Source of the DNA: JACVRM01 sp963755085
GTDB lineage: Bacteria > Actinomycetota > Thermoleophilia > Gaiellales > Gaiellaceae
DNA length: 64,000 nucleotides
NCBI GenBank assembly: GCA_963755085.1
Contig: CAVWIN010000010.1
Location: 1 to 64,000 of the forward strand
Direction of reading: 5' to 3'
How positions within the stretch are numbered: the stretch's first letter is position 1; every line of letters starts with the position of its first letter. Under the pieces are notes generated by a model that saw nothing but the letters and a program-made list of their open reading frames with translations, was not told the DNA's origin and searched no databases. This document shows, in pieces, positions 16,533-25,526 of this stretch. A program made the translations under genes and the position numbers.

Positions 16533-16964
16533 CTAGGCGCCCACCGCGGCCATCGACGGGACGATCGCGAGCTGCTGCATCATCACGCCGGAGTCGAACA
16601 CGCCCCAGTGCTCGACGGCAATGCCGTCACGGAAGCGGATGAAGTCGGCGTTCGGGACGGTGAACTCGCGCCCCGTCCCCGGAACGCCGATGAACTCGCC
16701 CTGGTGCGTGCCCGCCCAGGTGCCGTAGACGGCCGCAAGGTCACCCTGCACCGCGAGGAGATCGATGCTCGCGCGTGCGTCCGGGAACGCCTGCCGCCAC
16801 ATGGCGAAGAACTTCTTGAGGCCGTCGCGGTTCGGCTCGAGCCCCGGGAACTCCTGATGCTCCACGAAGTCCGGCGCGACGAGCTCGTCGATCAGGTCGA
16901 GCTTCCCCCGGCTGATGACCTCCTCGTAGAAGCGGCGAACCACGCCGGCGATGTCCTCAGCCAC
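16533..16964 (-). CDS. SnoaL-like polyketide cyclase / ester cyclase family protein
   Basis: The 143-residue protein has the NTF2-like/SnoaL signature: VVRRFYEEVISRGKLDLIDELVAPDFVEH at the N-terminus, then WRQAFPDARASIDLLAVQGD and TWAGTHQGEFIGVPGTGREFTV. Such proteins form alpha-beta cone dimers; many are uncharacterised and do not make polyketides. The start at ATG 16964 has a GAGGGAG-type sequence just upstream. It converges on the desaturase and is divergent from the winged-helix gene at 17009. Confidence 0.85.
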   Translation of the reverse strand: MAEDIAGVVRRFYEEVISRGKLDLIDELVAPDFVEHQEFPGLEPNRDGLKKFFAMWRQAFPDARASIDLLAVQGDLAAVYGTWAGTHQGEFIGVPGTGREFTVPNADFIRFRDGIAVEHWGVFDSGVMMQQLAIVPSMAAVGA

Positions 16965-17008
16965 CTCGCTCCCTCCTTGCCTTTCGGTCGGCAGACTCTA
17001 CGCCGCCC

Positions 17009-18037
17009 GTGACCGACCGCGTCCTCACCCAGCGCGAGCTCAACCGCGCGCTGCTCGCGCGCCAGCTGCTGCTCGAGCGCAGGCGCCTCTCGCCGACCGC
17101 CGTCATCGAGCGGCTCGTCGGCATGCAGGCGCAGTGGCCGTCCGCGCCGTACCTCGGTATTTGGAGCCGGACGACCGGCTTCAAACCCGCCGCCCTCGAG
17201 CGCGAGCTGCGCGCACACCGGATCGTCAAGGCGAACGTCATGCGCCAGACGCTCCACCTGGTCACGTGCCGCGACTACGCCCTGATGCGCTCGGCACTCA
17301 GCGAGTCCGGGTTCCCGAACGACCTTCCGGGCGCGGTGCGCCGAGCGCCCGCGATCCGCGCGCTCGCCGAGCCGGACGGCATGACCGCGACCGAGGGGCA
17401 CGTCTACCTGGAGCGCGAGGAGGGGCTCACCGGCGTCGACGCGCGGCGCGCGTTCCGCCACGCCCGCGTCCGCGGCCACGTCCTCCACCACCACGAGACA
17501 GCCCTCTGGCGCGGGCGGCCGGAGGGCCACTTCTACGCACTCGAGGAGCCCGAGGCTCTCGACCCTCTGGAAGCCCGGGCGGAGGTCCTCCGGCGCTACC
17601 TGGCCGCCTTCGGTCCCGCGTCGCGCCAGGACATCGACGCGTGGAGCATGCTGCGGATGCCGCAGATCAGGCCTGCGCTCGAGCGCCTCGAGCTGCGGCG
17701 CTTCCGCGACGAGCAGGGCCGCGAGCTCCTCGACCTGCCGCGCGCGCCGCTGCCGGACGCGGAGACCACGGCACCGGTCCGCTTCCTGCCCAAGTGGGAC
17801 AACGTCCTGCTGGCGTACGCCGACCGCACGCGTGTGCTGCCGGAGCCCTACCGGCGGGACGTGGTGATCCGAAACGGCGACGTCGCGCAGACGTTCCTCG
17901 TCGACGGCTTCGTCGCCGGCATGTGGCGGGTCGAGGACGGGCGGGTCGTCGCCGTGCCGTTCAAGCCCCTCCCCCGCTCCGCCCGCGCCGAGCTCCGTGA
18001 GGAGGCCGCCCGGCTCGAGGCGTTCCTCGCGGGCTAG
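17009..18037 (+). CDS. Winged-helix DNA-binding protein, AlkZ/YcaQ-like DNA glycosylase family
   Basis: The 342-residue protein belongs to the HTH_42 family. It has the N-terminal run RLVGMQAQWPSAPYLG, which contains a Q-x-Q motif like the catalytic QxQ of AlkZ-type interstrand-crosslink and alkyl-purine glycosylases, then tandem winged-helix modules and a C-terminal beta region (FLPKWDNVLLAYADRTRVLP). Actinobacteria carry several AlkZ-like paralogs of uncertain substrate, so the repair role is inferred from family. GTG 17009 is the first start. A hairpin terminator follows at 18074. Confidence 0.82.
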   Translation: MTDRVLTQRELNRALLARQLLLERRRLSPTAVIERLVGMQAQWPSAPYLGIWSRTTGFKPAALERELRAHRIVKANVMRQTLHLVTCRDYALMRSALSESGFPNDLPGAVRRAPAIRALAEPDGMTATEGHVYLEREEGLTGVDARRAFRHARVRGHVLHHHETALWRGRPEGHFYALEEPEALDPLEARAEVLRRYLAAFGPASRQDIDAWSMLRMPQIRPALERLELRRFRDEQGRELLDLPRAPLPDAETTAPVRFLPKWDNVLLAYADRTRVLPEPYRRDVVIRNGDVAQTFLVDGFVAGMWRVEDGRVVAVPFKPLPRSARAELREEAARLEAFLAG

Positions 18038-18073
18038 CGCCACCGGGAAGGTCGTGCCCGGCGTGCGACGAAA

Positions 18074-18102
18074 TGGGGTGCCGGGCGCCGCCCGACACCC
18101 CG
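18074..18102 (+). terminator. Hairpin terminator after the AlkZ-like gene
   Basis: TGGGGTGCCGGGCG pairs with the following CGCCCGACACCCC-like arm, and TTTT comes shortly after (18105-18108). It ends the gene at 17009-18037. Confidence 0.7.
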
Positions 18103-18110
18103 CATTTTCC

Positions 18111-18206
18111 TAGTTCGCGGTAAGGCACACGAGGCGGAACTCGACAATGATCCACTCGCTGCCGGACTGGGCTGCCCACGAAACGGCCCACGTCGTCTGA
18201 CTCACG
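18111..18206 (-). CDS. Possible 31-residue small protein
   Basis: GTG 18206 follows GGAG by seven bases on this strand and opens a frame reading MSQTTWAVSWAAQSGSEWII to a TAG at 18111. Codon use looks plausible, and it sits just downstream of the ABC permease gene. There is no homology I recognise, so it may be chance or the tail of a larger broken gene. Confidence 0.2.
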
Positions 18207-18299
18207 GCGCACTCCAGAAGGTCTGAATCGACGCTGCAGGCGCATCCTGCGTGATGCCTGGCGTGCCGCTCGTTCGCGGAGAGGGCGGAGGCGAATGTG

Positions 18300-19112
18300 C
18301 TACTCGCCCGCGACGTCGCGGCGGACGAAAACGACGTACGCGACCGCGAGCGGCAGGAAGATGTACAGCGCGCACACCCAGAGCGCGCGCCAGATCGGCA
18401 CCCAGTCGGCCGGCACGCGCAGGAAGCCGTGCCACGCCTCGAACTGCGTGCCCAGCAGGTACGGACGGATGCTCTCGGTCCCGGGCAGGACGCCGAGCAG
18501 CTGCATCAGCAGTGCCCACATGAGCGTCCCGACGACGGCGGCGGCGCTGTTCCGCGTGATGGTGGACAGCATGACGCCGAAGGCCGCGATGCCGATCAGC
18601 GGCAGTGCGTACACGGCGACGCTCGCGGCCAGCAGGCCCAGCGCGTGCATGGCCGACACGTTGCTGCCGGACAGCGTCTGCAGCGGCTTGAAGCCCCACG
18701 CCAGGCTGCCGGCGACGACCCCGACCAGCGCGAGCCCCAGGATCGCCGCGACCGTGTAGGTGGCGGTCGCGAGCACCTTGCCCGCGAAGACCTCGCCGCG
18801 GTTCAGCGACCTCGTCAGGATCGTCTTCAGCGTGCCGTTGTGGCTCTCCGAGGCGACGATGTCGCCGGCGACGAGCGCCGTGATCAGGGGCAGGCCCCAG
18901 ATCGACATGAAGAAGAGGACGACGAACGGCGTCGCGAGCCCGGTGTCGCGGATGTTCCGGCCGAGCAGGATGTCGTTCGGGCCGCCCGACTGGGTCAGCA
19001 GCACGACGACGAAGACGATCGGCACGAGCATCGCCACGCCGAGCCCGAGGTACGTCCGCTTCTGCGCCAGCAGCTTGGCCAACTCCCAGCGGTAGACATG
19101 GGCGACGCCCAT
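18300..19112 (-). CDS. ABC transporter permease (ABC-2 type)
   Basis: The 270-residue protein has six predicted membrane helices in the ABC-2 permease arrangement, with the cytoplasmic start WELAKLLAQKRTYLGL, a conserved SESHNGTLKTILTRSLNRGEVFAGK segment after helix 2, and a C-terminal pair of helices. It starts where the ATPase gene ends, within a one-base overlap at 19112, so it is the membrane half of an exporter with the gene at 19112-20053. The substrate is unknown. Confidence 0.88.
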   Translation of the reverse strand: MGVAHVYRWELAKLLAQKRTYLGLGVAMLVPIVFVVVLLTQSGGPNDILLGRNIRDTGLATPFVVLFFMSIWGLPLITALVAGDIVASESHNGTLKTILTRSLNRGEVFAGKVLATATYTVAAILGLALVGVVAGSLAWGFKPLQTLSGSNVSAMHALGLLAASVAVYALPLIGIAAFGVMLSTITRNSAAAVVGTLMWALLMQLLGVLPGTESIRPYLLGTQFEAWHGFLRVPADWVPIWRALWVCALYIFLPLAVAYVVFVRRDVAGE

Positions 19113-20053
19113 CAGGCGACCGCCTCGCGGTCGGCGTCCGACGACTCGCCGCCGGTCATGCCGAGGAAGAGCTCCTCGAGGCTCTGCGTCTCCGGGACGA
19201 GCGCGGTCAGCCCGATCTGCGCCTGGCCGAGCGCAACCGTCAGCGCCGCGATCGCCTCCTCCTCCCCGCGCAGGCGGAGGTCGCCGTTGGCGGCGGGCAG
19301 CACCTCCACCCCGCTCTGCGCCAGGCAGAGCGTGCGCGCCCGCTCGGGGTCGGTCGCGCGCAACCGGAAGCCCGTCGACGCGGTGGCGAGCAGGTCCCCC
19401 AGCATGCCCTCGTAAATGATCGAGCCCTTCCGGATGATCGCCACCCGGTTGCAGAGCTCCTCGACCTCGTTCAGCAGGTGGCTCGAGAGCAGGATCGTGA
19501 TGCCCTCGTCCGCGAGCCGCCGCACCAGCTGGCGCATGTCGCGCATGCCGGCTGGGTCGAGCCCCGTCGTCGGCTCGTCGAGCAGCAGCAGGCGCGGGCT
19601 GCGCAGCAGCGAGGCGGCGATGCCGAGCCGCTGGCGCATGCCGTGCGAGTAGCCGCCCACTCTGTCCTTCGCCCGGTCGCGCAGCTCGACCGTCTCGAGC
19701 ACCTCGTCGATGCGCGCGGATGCACCGTGGCCGTCAAAGTCGGCAAGCAGGCGAAGGTTCTTCCGCCCAGACAGATACGGGTAGAAGCGGGGCCCCTCGA
19801 CGAAGCCGGCGACGCCGTCGAGCGCACGGGCGCCGACCTCGAGCGGGTTGCGGCCAAAGAGCTCCGCCGTCCCCTCGGTCGGGCGGATCAGCCCGAGCAG
19901 CATGCGCAGCGAGGTCGTCTTCCCCGCGCCGTTGGGGCCGAGGTAGCCGAAGACGTCGCCGCGCTCGACGGTGAGGTCCACATGGTCGACCGCGGTGATC
20001 TCGCCGTAACGCTTGACGAGCCCGCGCGCCGCGACGGGCGGCGCGTCGGTCAC
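19112..20053 (-). CDS. ABC transporter ATP-binding protein
   Basis: The 313-residue ATPase has Walker A GPNGAGKTTS, Q-loop region, signature YSHGMRQRLG, Walker B LLLLDEPTTGLDPAG and the switch His in LLSSHLL. A ~90-residue C-terminal extension (GFRLRATDPERARTL) is of the DUF4162 type seen in CcmA/NatA-like exporters. GTG 20053 overlaps the LolA-like gene's stop by four bases. With the permease at 18300 it forms a complete exporter. Confidence 0.93.
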   Translation of the reverse strand: MTDAPPVAARGLVKRYGEITAVDHVDLTVERGDVFGYLGPNGAGKTTSLRMLLGLIRPTEGTAELFGRNPLEVGARALDGVAGFVEGPRFYPYLSGRKNLRLLADFDGHGASARIDEVLETVELRDRAKDRVGGYSHGMRQRLGIAASLLRSPRLLLLDEPTTGLDPAGMRDMRQLVRRLADEGITILLSSHLLNEVEELCNRVAIIRKGSIIYEGMLGDLLATASTGFRLRATDPERARTLCLAQSGVEVLPAANGDLRLRGEEEAIAALTVALGQAQIGLTALVPETQSLEELFLGMTGGESSDADREAVA

Positions 20054-21231
20054 GCGAGGTCTGCGGCCGCGGACTCGGCGACGGCCGAGGTGACCGAGCC
20101 GGCGACGATCGTCGAGACGCCGCCGGACTGCCACTCGAGGATCGTCCCGAGCGGTGTCGCGAGCTCGTGCGCGCTGTGCGCGCCGGCCGTCACGGTGGGC
20201 AGGGCCGCGAGCGGGCTCGAGCCCTGGTCGCCCGCCTTGCGCTCGGCGACGACGATGGCGCCGAGGTTGTCGCCGTAGACCGCCACTGCCGTCTGCTGGT
20301 CGCCGGTGCCGACGAGCCGGACGGTGGTGCGGTCGCGGCCGGCAACGCTGGCCGGGAACGAGACCGGGAAGCCGGCGGCGGCCTGCACGGCTGCGAGACC
20401 CTCGACCGGCGCGGCGTTGCCGCCCGACGACGAGTCGTGGCCGGAGGGCAGCGAGAGGTCGACGACCTTCGCGTTCGCCGGCGGTGCGATCGACACGTCG
20501 CTGTCCGAGACGCTGCCGAAGGTGATGTCGGTGACGGCGAGCTCGAGCACCGGCGAGGTAGCGCCCTTCGCGTAGATGCCCACCCGCAGCGGCACGCCGC
20601 GGATCGCGTCCCACGCAAGTTCGGCGTTGCCGAGGAGGCTGCTGTGATCCTGCGGCCCGACGCGCACCGAGTAGGCCGGCTCGCCGGCGACGTCGGTCGG
20701 CGTCGCGCCGGAGACGTCGGCGTGGAGGGCCAGCCGGTTCAGGGCGTCCTGGATGTCCGACACGGACGGCGGCGTCTGGGTGTCGGTGCTGCCGGTGCTG
20801 CTCTCGTTGCGGGCCGGGAGCGTCGCCCGGTAGACGGTGTTCGAGGAGGCGTCGTAGACGCTGACCTGGTCACCGTTCCAGGTGATCTGCGCGTCGCCCG
20901 AGTCGGACTGGAGCTCGAGCCGGCCGCGGCCGTCGTTCGTCACCCAGAGGCGCCCGGAGGCGCCGGTGAGCAGTGCGGAGCCGGCGTGGCCCTCGGCGAG
21001 CGAGCTGCCGGGCACGAGGCCGTTCGTGAACGTGATGCGGGCCGAGACGCCCGACGGCTTGTCGGCCGTCAGCGCACCGTGAAGCGCCTGCGCCAGCGAC
21101 TCCGACCGCGGGACGGAGCCACCACTGCCGGCAAGCGCCACGGCAGCGGTCACCACGGCGATTGCACTGGCGCCGACCGCCGTCAGGAGGAAGAGGAGAC
21201 GGCCGGTTGGCAGCGTGCGCAGGAGCTTCAC
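20050..21231 (-). CDS. Membrane-anchored LolA/RseB-like protein
   Basis: The 393-residue protein starts with a signal anchor (residues ~12-34, LLFLLTAVGASAIAVVTAAVALAG). The exported part has a LolA/RseB-like half-barrel: repeated strands RLWVTNDGRGRLELQSDSGDAQITW, QVSVYDASSNTVYRATLP, and later PAYSVRVGPQDHSSLLG and VPLRVGIYAKG. Such proteins bind lipid or lipoprotein acyl chains, and in Actinobacteria they often sit beside ABC exporters. It is first in a three-gene operon with overlapping stops and starts, so it is probably the extracytoplasmic partner of that exporter. Confidence 0.75.
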   Translation of the reverse strand: MKLLRTLPTGRLLFLLTAVGASAIAVVTAAVALAGSGGSVPRSESLAQALHGALTADKPSGVSARITFTNGLVPGSSLAEGHAGSALLTGASGRLWVTNDGRGRLELQSDSGDAQITWNGDQVSVYDASSNTVYRATLPARNESSTGSTDTQTPPSVSDIQDALNRLALHADVSGATPTDVAGEPAYSVRVGPQDHSSLLGNAELAWDAIRGVPLRVGIYAKGATSPVLELAVTDITFGSVSDSDVSIAPPANAKVVDLSLPSGHDSSSGGNAAPVEGLAAVQAAAGFPVSFPASVAGRDRTTVRLVGTGDQQTAVAVYGDNLGAIVVAERKAGDQGSSPLAALPTVTAGAHSAHELATPLGTILEWQSGGVSTIVAGSVTSAVAESAAADLA

Positions 21232-21273
21232 GTCTGACCCCTCGGAACTATTCGCATCTCGTCCTGAAGGGTG

Positions 21274-21326
21274 CCTGAACGTCGATGAGCGCCGCCTGAA
21301 CGCGCTCTGTTAAGCGCTCGTTCAGG
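21274..21326. promoter_or_regulatory. Three CCTGAACG motifs in a divergent promoter region
   Basis: CCTGAACG occurs at 21274-21281 and 21295-21302 and inverted (CGTTCAGG) at 21319-21326. The last two form a hairpin-like inverted repeat. They lie between the LolA-like operon and the flippase-like/two-component operon. Another CGTTCAGG is at 26296-26303. An operator is likely; the regulator at 22292 is a candidate binder. Confidence 0.4.
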
Positions 21327-21363
21327 CGGACGTCAGTACGCCTTCGTAATCCTGAGGGCAACC

Positions 21364-22281
21364 GTGAACGGTATCGCGACGCTCATGCAGGACGCCGCGA
21401 ACGCGCTCGCAGCGGTCTCTCCCGCAGCGCTCGCCATCGCCCTCCTCCTCCACGTCGGCAAGGTCGCTGCCGAGGCGCGGTCGTGGCACGGGATCGTCGC
21501 GCACACGTACCGCGACGCGCGCTTCCGGGTGACGCTCGGCGCGTTCGCCGGCTCGCTCGGCGCCAACGTGCTGCTGCCGGCCCGCATCGGGGACGCCCTG
21601 CGACTCGGGATCGTCCGCAAGCGCGTCCGCGACGCGTCGGGCTCGACGATCGCCGCGACGATGGTGCTCGAGACGGCGCTCGAGACCGCGTTCAGCGTCG
21701 CCGTGGTCGTCGCGGTGCTGGTGGCCGGGCGGTCGGTCGGCTCGCTCGGCGCCCCGGCCGGGGTCGTCGGCGGCATCGCCGCGCACCGATCGGCGCCGTT
21801 CGTGGCCGCGGGCCTCGCCGTGGCCGTTGCCGTTGGCATCCGTCTCTCCTTGCCGTGGCTCCGCCGCGTCGGTGCGGACATGCGCCGCGGCTTCGCGATC
21901 ATGGGCTCGCCGGGCGCGCTCGGGCGCGGCGTAGTGAGCTGGAAGCTGCTCGCCTGGACCCTGCGGCTCGGCAGCGTCTACTTCTTCCTCGTCGCCTTCC
22001 ACGTGCCCGGAACGGCGTGGACCGTGCTCCTCGTCATCGCCGCCCAGGCGGCGGCCTCCCTGATCCCGCTGCTCCCAGGCAACGCGGGCGCGCAGCAGGC
22101 CGCGCTGGTCGTCGGCCTCGCCGGGTATGCGACCGCGGCCAGCGTCGTCGCGCTCGGGATCGGCATGCAGGCCGCGACGGGCCTCGTCGACCTCGTGCTC
22201 GGCGGGCTCGCGGTCGGGCTGGTCGCGAACACCCGCGAGCTGCGCACGTTGCTCCGTGGGCGCCAGGCCGCGCGATACTGA
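21364..22281 (+). CDS. Flippase-like membrane protein (LPG synthase TM-region / UPF0104 family)
   Basis: The 305-residue protein has about eight membrane helices and the family motifs EARSWHGIV, GAFAGSLGANVLLPARIGDALRLGIV, and LIPLLPGNAGAQQAALV (like the PGGLGxxE region). Family members resemble the membrane half of lysylphosphatidylglycerol synthase and are proposed lipid or glycolipid flippases. GTG 21364 is used. It is followed after 10 bases by a two-component pair and then by a glycosyltransferase, so cell-envelope lipid work is plausible. Confidence 0.78.
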   Translation: MNGIATLMQDAANALAAVSPAALAIALLLHVGKVAAEARSWHGIVAHTYRDARFRVTLGAFAGSLGANVLLPARIGDALRLGIVRKRVRDASGSTIAATMVLETALETAFSVAVVVAVLVAGRSVGSLGAPAGVVGGIAAHRSAPFVAAGLAVAVAVGIRLSLPWLRRVGADMRRGFAIMGSPGALGRGVVSWKLLAWTLRLGSVYFFLVAFHVPGTAWTVLLVIAAQAAASLIPLLPGNAGAQQAALVVGLAGYATAASVVALGIGMQAATGLVDLVLGGLAVGLVANTRELRTLLRGRQAARY

Positions 22282-22291
22282 AGGTGCTGTG

Positions 22292-22957
22292 ATGGAACCG
22301 CGGGTGTTCGTGCTGGAGGACGATTCGGAGCTGCGTGCGCTGCTGCGCCGCGGGCTGGGCGAGGAAGGCTTCCAGGTGACGACGGCGTCGACCGCCGGCG
22401 AGCTGCTCGACCGGATGGTTGAGGACGAGGCCGACGCAATCGTCGTCGACATCGGCCTGCCGGACGCCGACGGCCGCGATGTCGTCCAGGCGCTCCGCGC
22501 GCGCGGCGTGGGCACGCCGGTGCTCTTCCTGACCGCCCGCGACGCCCTCCCCGACCGGCTGGCCGGGTTCGCGGCGGGCGGCGACGACTACGTAACGAAG
22601 CCGTTCGCCTTCGCCGAGTTCGTCGCGCGGCTCCGCGCTCTGATCCGCCGCGGCGGCACCGACCTGGCCGTCGAGGCCGAGGGGATACGGCTCGACCCGG
22701 CCACGCACGCGGTGTGGAGTGGCGAAGACAGCCGCGAGCTGACCCCGACGGAGTTCCGGATCCTGGCGCGGCTCGCCTCCGCGCCCGGCGCGGCCGTGCG
22801 GCGGCGTGAGCTCGTGCAGGCCGCCTGGCCGCACGGCGCCATTGTCCACGACAACACCCTGGACGTGTACATCGCCCGGCTGCGGCGCAAGCTCGGCACG
22901 CTGCCGGCCTCGCCGCACATCACGACCGTCCACGGGATCGGCTACTCGCTGCGATGA
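22292..22957 (+). CDS. OmpR-family response regulator
   Basis: The 221-residue protein has a receiver domain (acidic E9/D10, phosphoacceptor D53 in IVVDIGLP, TARD and TKPF motifs) and a winged-helix output domain (LTPTEFRILARLAS ... NTLDVYIARLRRKLG ... IGYSLR). ATG 22292 follows the flippase-like gene by 10 bases, and its stop overlaps the kinase ATG at 22954. It is a natural candidate to bind the CCTGAACG motifs upstream of this operon. Confidence 0.92.
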   Translation: MEPRVFVLEDDSELRALLRRGLGEEGFQVTTASTAGELLDRMVEDEADAIVVDIGLPDADGRDVVQALRARGVGTPVLFLTARDALPDRLAGFAAGGDDYVTKPFAFAEFVARLRALIRRGGTDLAVEAEGIRLDPATHAVWSGEDSRELTPTEFRILARLASAPGAAVRRRELVQAAWPHGAIVHDNTLDVYIARLRRKLGTLPASPHITTVHGIGYSLR

Positions 22958-24294
22958 GCAGGGGCACACGGCGGCTGGGCGTCCGGTCCCGGCTGCTGCT
23001 CGCCGTCGGGGGCGCGCTCGCGGTCGCCCTCGTCGCCGGACTGATCGGGTTCTCGCTGCTGCTCAGCCGTCGGCTCGCCTCCGATGCGACCGCGCTCGCG
23101 CGCGCCCATGCCCAGGTCGAGGAAGCGGCACTCGTCGTCCGAGGCGGCACGCTCGCCGCCCCCGGAGCGCCCCCGGAGGGACGCGTCGCCGGGCAGACGT
23201 GGATCTTCGCGGGGCCGCGGGTGTTGGAGCGGCCGCGCGCGAACCAGCGCCTGCAGGACGCGGCGGAGTCGCTCGCCGGGGGCCCTGCGCGCTCGTTCAC
23301 CGCCCACGACACGCGCTTCTATGCGCTGCCGATCTTCCGCGACGGCCGCCGCTACGGCACCGTCGTCGCCGCGATCCCGCTCGACGCCTACGACGAGACG
23401 GAGCGAACCGGGTTCGTCTCCTCGCTCGTCTTCGCGTTCGCGCTCCTCGCGGTCGGCCTCGTCATCACCCGCTGGATCCTCGGCAAGGCCCTCCTGCCCG
23501 TCTCGCGGATGACCGAGGACGCCTCGAAGTGGAGCGACAGCGACATCGACCGGCGCTTCGACCTCGGCGAGCCCTACGACGAGCTGACGCGCCTGGGCGC
23601 AACGCTGGACGCGCTGCTCGACCGACTCGCCTCGAGCCTGCGCCACGAGCAGCGGCTCACGGCCGAGCTCTCGCACGAGCTGCGCACGCCGCTCGCGCGC
23701 ATCGCCGCCGAGGCCGAGCTGGCGCTCAACCGCCCGCGCGAGCCCGAGGACTACCGGGCGAGCATCGAGGCGATCCGCCGCAACGCCGACCAGATGACCC
23801 GCACGATCGACGCGCTGATCGCCGCGGCGCGCCAGGACGCACGCCTCGAGCGCACGACGAGCGATGCCCGCCATGCCGTCGAGCTCGCCGTCGAGGCGGC
23901 CCGCGAGGCGGCCGACGCGCGCGGCGTCGAGGTGCGCGTCGCTGTGCCGGATGCGCCGCTGATGGTCGCGGTCGAGTCCGACCTGCTGGAGCGCATCGTC
24001 CAGCCGGTGCTCGACAACGCCGTGCGCTACGGGCAGACGGTCGTGGGCGTCGAGCTCGGCCGAAACGGCGCGAGCGCGGTGATCGCCGTCGAGGACGACG
24101 GCCCCGGCGTCGACCCGGAGGAGCGCGACCGGATCTTCGAGCCCGGCGCCCGCGGCGAGGCCGGCCGGAGCACCCAGGGCGCCGGCCTCGGGCTCGCGCT
24201 GGCCCGCCGTCTCGCGCGCTCCGCGGGTGGCGACGTGATCGTGAGCGAGGACCACGGCGGCGGCGCCTTCGCCGTCAAGGTGCCGCTTGCATAG
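22954..24294 (+). CDS. Membrane sensor histidine kinase
   Basis: The 446-residue kinase has two membrane helices (about residues 9-33 and 155-175), a short extracytoplasmic sensor domain, HAMP, the phosphoacceptor helix AELSHELRTPLARI with H241, N box VLDNAVRYGQ, G1 EDDGPGVDPEER and G2 GAGLGLALARRLA. ATG 22954 overlaps the regulator stop by four bases. The sensed signal is unknown; the flanking lipid/glycan genes suggest the envelope. Confidence 0.92.
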   Translation: MSRGTRRLGVRSRLLLAVGGALAVALVAGLIGFSLLLSRRLASDATALARAHAQVEEAALVVRGGTLAAPGAPPEGRVAGQTWIFAGPRVLERPRANQRLQDAAESLAGGPARSFTAHDTRFYALPIFRDGRRYGTVVAAIPLDAYDETERTGFVSSLVFAFALLAVGLVITRWILGKALLPVSRMTEDASKWSDSDIDRRFDLGEPYDELTRLGATLDALLDRLASSLRHEQRLTAELSHELRTPLARIAAEAELALNRPREPEDYRASIEAIRRNADQMTRTIDALIAAARQDARLERTTSDARHAVELAVEAAREAADARGVEVRVAVPDAPLMVAVESDLLERIVQPVLDNAVRYGQTVVGVELGRNGASAVIAVEDDGPGVDPEERDRIFEPGARGEAGRSTQGAGLGLALARRLARSAGGDVIVSEDHGGGAFAVKVPLA

Positions 24295-24337
24295 GGTAGT
24301 TTGCGTCCATCTGCGCGAAGGCGTCTGGCGCCACGCG

Positions 24338-24343
24338 TAGGGT
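24338..24343 (+). promoter_or_regulatory. Probable -10 hexamer TAGGGT of a leaderless promoter
   Basis: TAGGGT ends 7 bases before GTG 24351 and there is no Shine-Dalgarno sequence between them. Confidence 0.4.
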
Positions 24344-24350
24344 CCCCCAT

Positions 24351-25526
24351 GTGCGCATCGCAATCGTCAGCGACTACTACTACCCCCAGCTGGGCGGGAT
24401 CACCGAGCACGTCCACGGGCAGGCCACGGAGCTCACGCGCCGCGGCCACGACGTGACGCTGCTCACGCCGCGGCTGGCGGTCAAGCCGTCAACGGCCATC
24501 GAGGAGGCGCTTCCGGAGCGGACGTTCGAGGTCGAGCGCATCGGCCGCGCGCTGCCCTTCTACGTCAACGGCTCCGAGTCGCTGCTGTCGTTCGTCGGCC
24601 CGAACGGGCGCGCGAAGCTGCGCAGGCTCCTCACCGAGCAGCACTTCGACGTCGTCCACATCCACAACCCGATCGGCGCCTTCCTGCCTGCGTTGGCGGC
24701 CGTCTGGTCGCGCACCCCGGCCACGGTCGGCACGCTGCACAGCGTCGTCCCCGAGGGGTACCGGCTGCTGCGCGCCATGCGCGGCCCGGTCCAGCACGTG
24801 CTGGGCAAGCTCGACTCGCGGATCGCCGTCTCGCGCGCGGTCGTCGACTCGCTCTCGCCGTACTTCCCCGAGCTCCCGTGGGACGTGATCCCGAACGGCG
24901 TCGACACGACCTTCTTCTCGCCCGACGCGCCGCCGCTCGGCGCCGTCGAGGGCAAGCGCACGATCGTCTTCGTCGGACGCTTCGACCCGCGCAACGGCGT
25001 CCGCCACATGATCGGTGCGTTCACGCTCCTGCGCCAGACGCGCGACGACGTCCGGCTCGTGATCGTCGGCGACGGGCCGCTGCGCCCGATCGTCGAGCGC
25101 CTGGTGCCGGCCGGGCTGCGCGACGACGTCTTTTTCGCCGGCCGCGTGAACCGCATGCGGCCGAGCTACCTCGCCGGCGCGGAGATCCTCTGCACGCCCT
25201 GCAGCCTCGCCTCGTTCGGCATGGTGCTGCTCGAGGGCATGAGCGCCGGGCTCCCGGTGGTCGCGAGCCGGCTGCCCGGTTTCTCCCTGGTCATGCGCGA
25301 CGGCGTGGACGGCCTTATGGTCGACCACCCGGACGACGAGGCCGGGTTCGCGCAGGCGCTCGGGGAGCTGCTCGACGATCCGGCCCGCGCCGCGGCGATG
25401 GGCGCCGCGGGACGCGAGCGCGCGATCGACACCTTTGGCTGGCCCGTCGTGGTCGACCAGCTGGAGGAGCTGTACGGCGGCCTGCTCGCCGCCGGGCGCC
25501 CGCAGGCGCTCGTCGCGGCGGCGTGA
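24351..25526 (+). CDS. GT4-family glycosyltransferase, phosphatidylinositol mannosyltransferase-like
   Basis: The 391-residue protein has the GT-B fold with the glycine-rich N-terminus IVSDYYYPQLGGITEHVHGQA, acceptor-site HIHNPIGAFLPALA, DVIPNGVDTTFFSP at the domain linker, FVGRFDPRNGV at the nucleotide-sugar lobe and the E-x7-E-like end SLASFGMVLLEGMSAGLPVV. These features are closest to PimA/PimC-like actinobacterial mannosyltransferases acting on lipid acceptors at the inner membrane face. The acceptor and sugar are inferred only from family resemblance. The deacetylase start overlaps its stop. Confidence 0.82.
   Translation: MRIAIVSDYYYPQLGGITEHVHGQATELTRRGHDVTLLTPRLAVKPSTAIEEALPERTFEVERIGRALPFYVNGSESLLSFVGPNGRAKLRRLLTEQHFDVVHIHNPIGAFLPALAAVWSRTPATVGTLHSVVPEGYRLLRAMRGPVQHVLGKLDSRIAVSRAVVDSLSPYFPELPWDVIPNGVDTTFFSPDAPPLGAVEGKRTIVFVGRFDPRNGVRHMIGAFTLLRQTRDDVRLVIVGDGPLRPIVERLVPAGLRDDVFFAGRVNRMRPSYLAGAEILCTPCSLASFGMVLLEGMSAGLPVVASRLPGFSLVMRDGVDGLMVDHPDDEAGFAQALGELLDDPARAAAMGAAGRERAIDTFGWPVVVDQLEELYGGLLAAGRPQALVAAA

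Noticed and set aside
21322..22515. Minus-strand open frame of 397 codons opposite the flippase-like gene
   Set aside because: Composition is typical of a shadow frame and it has no signal peptide, helices or motifs.
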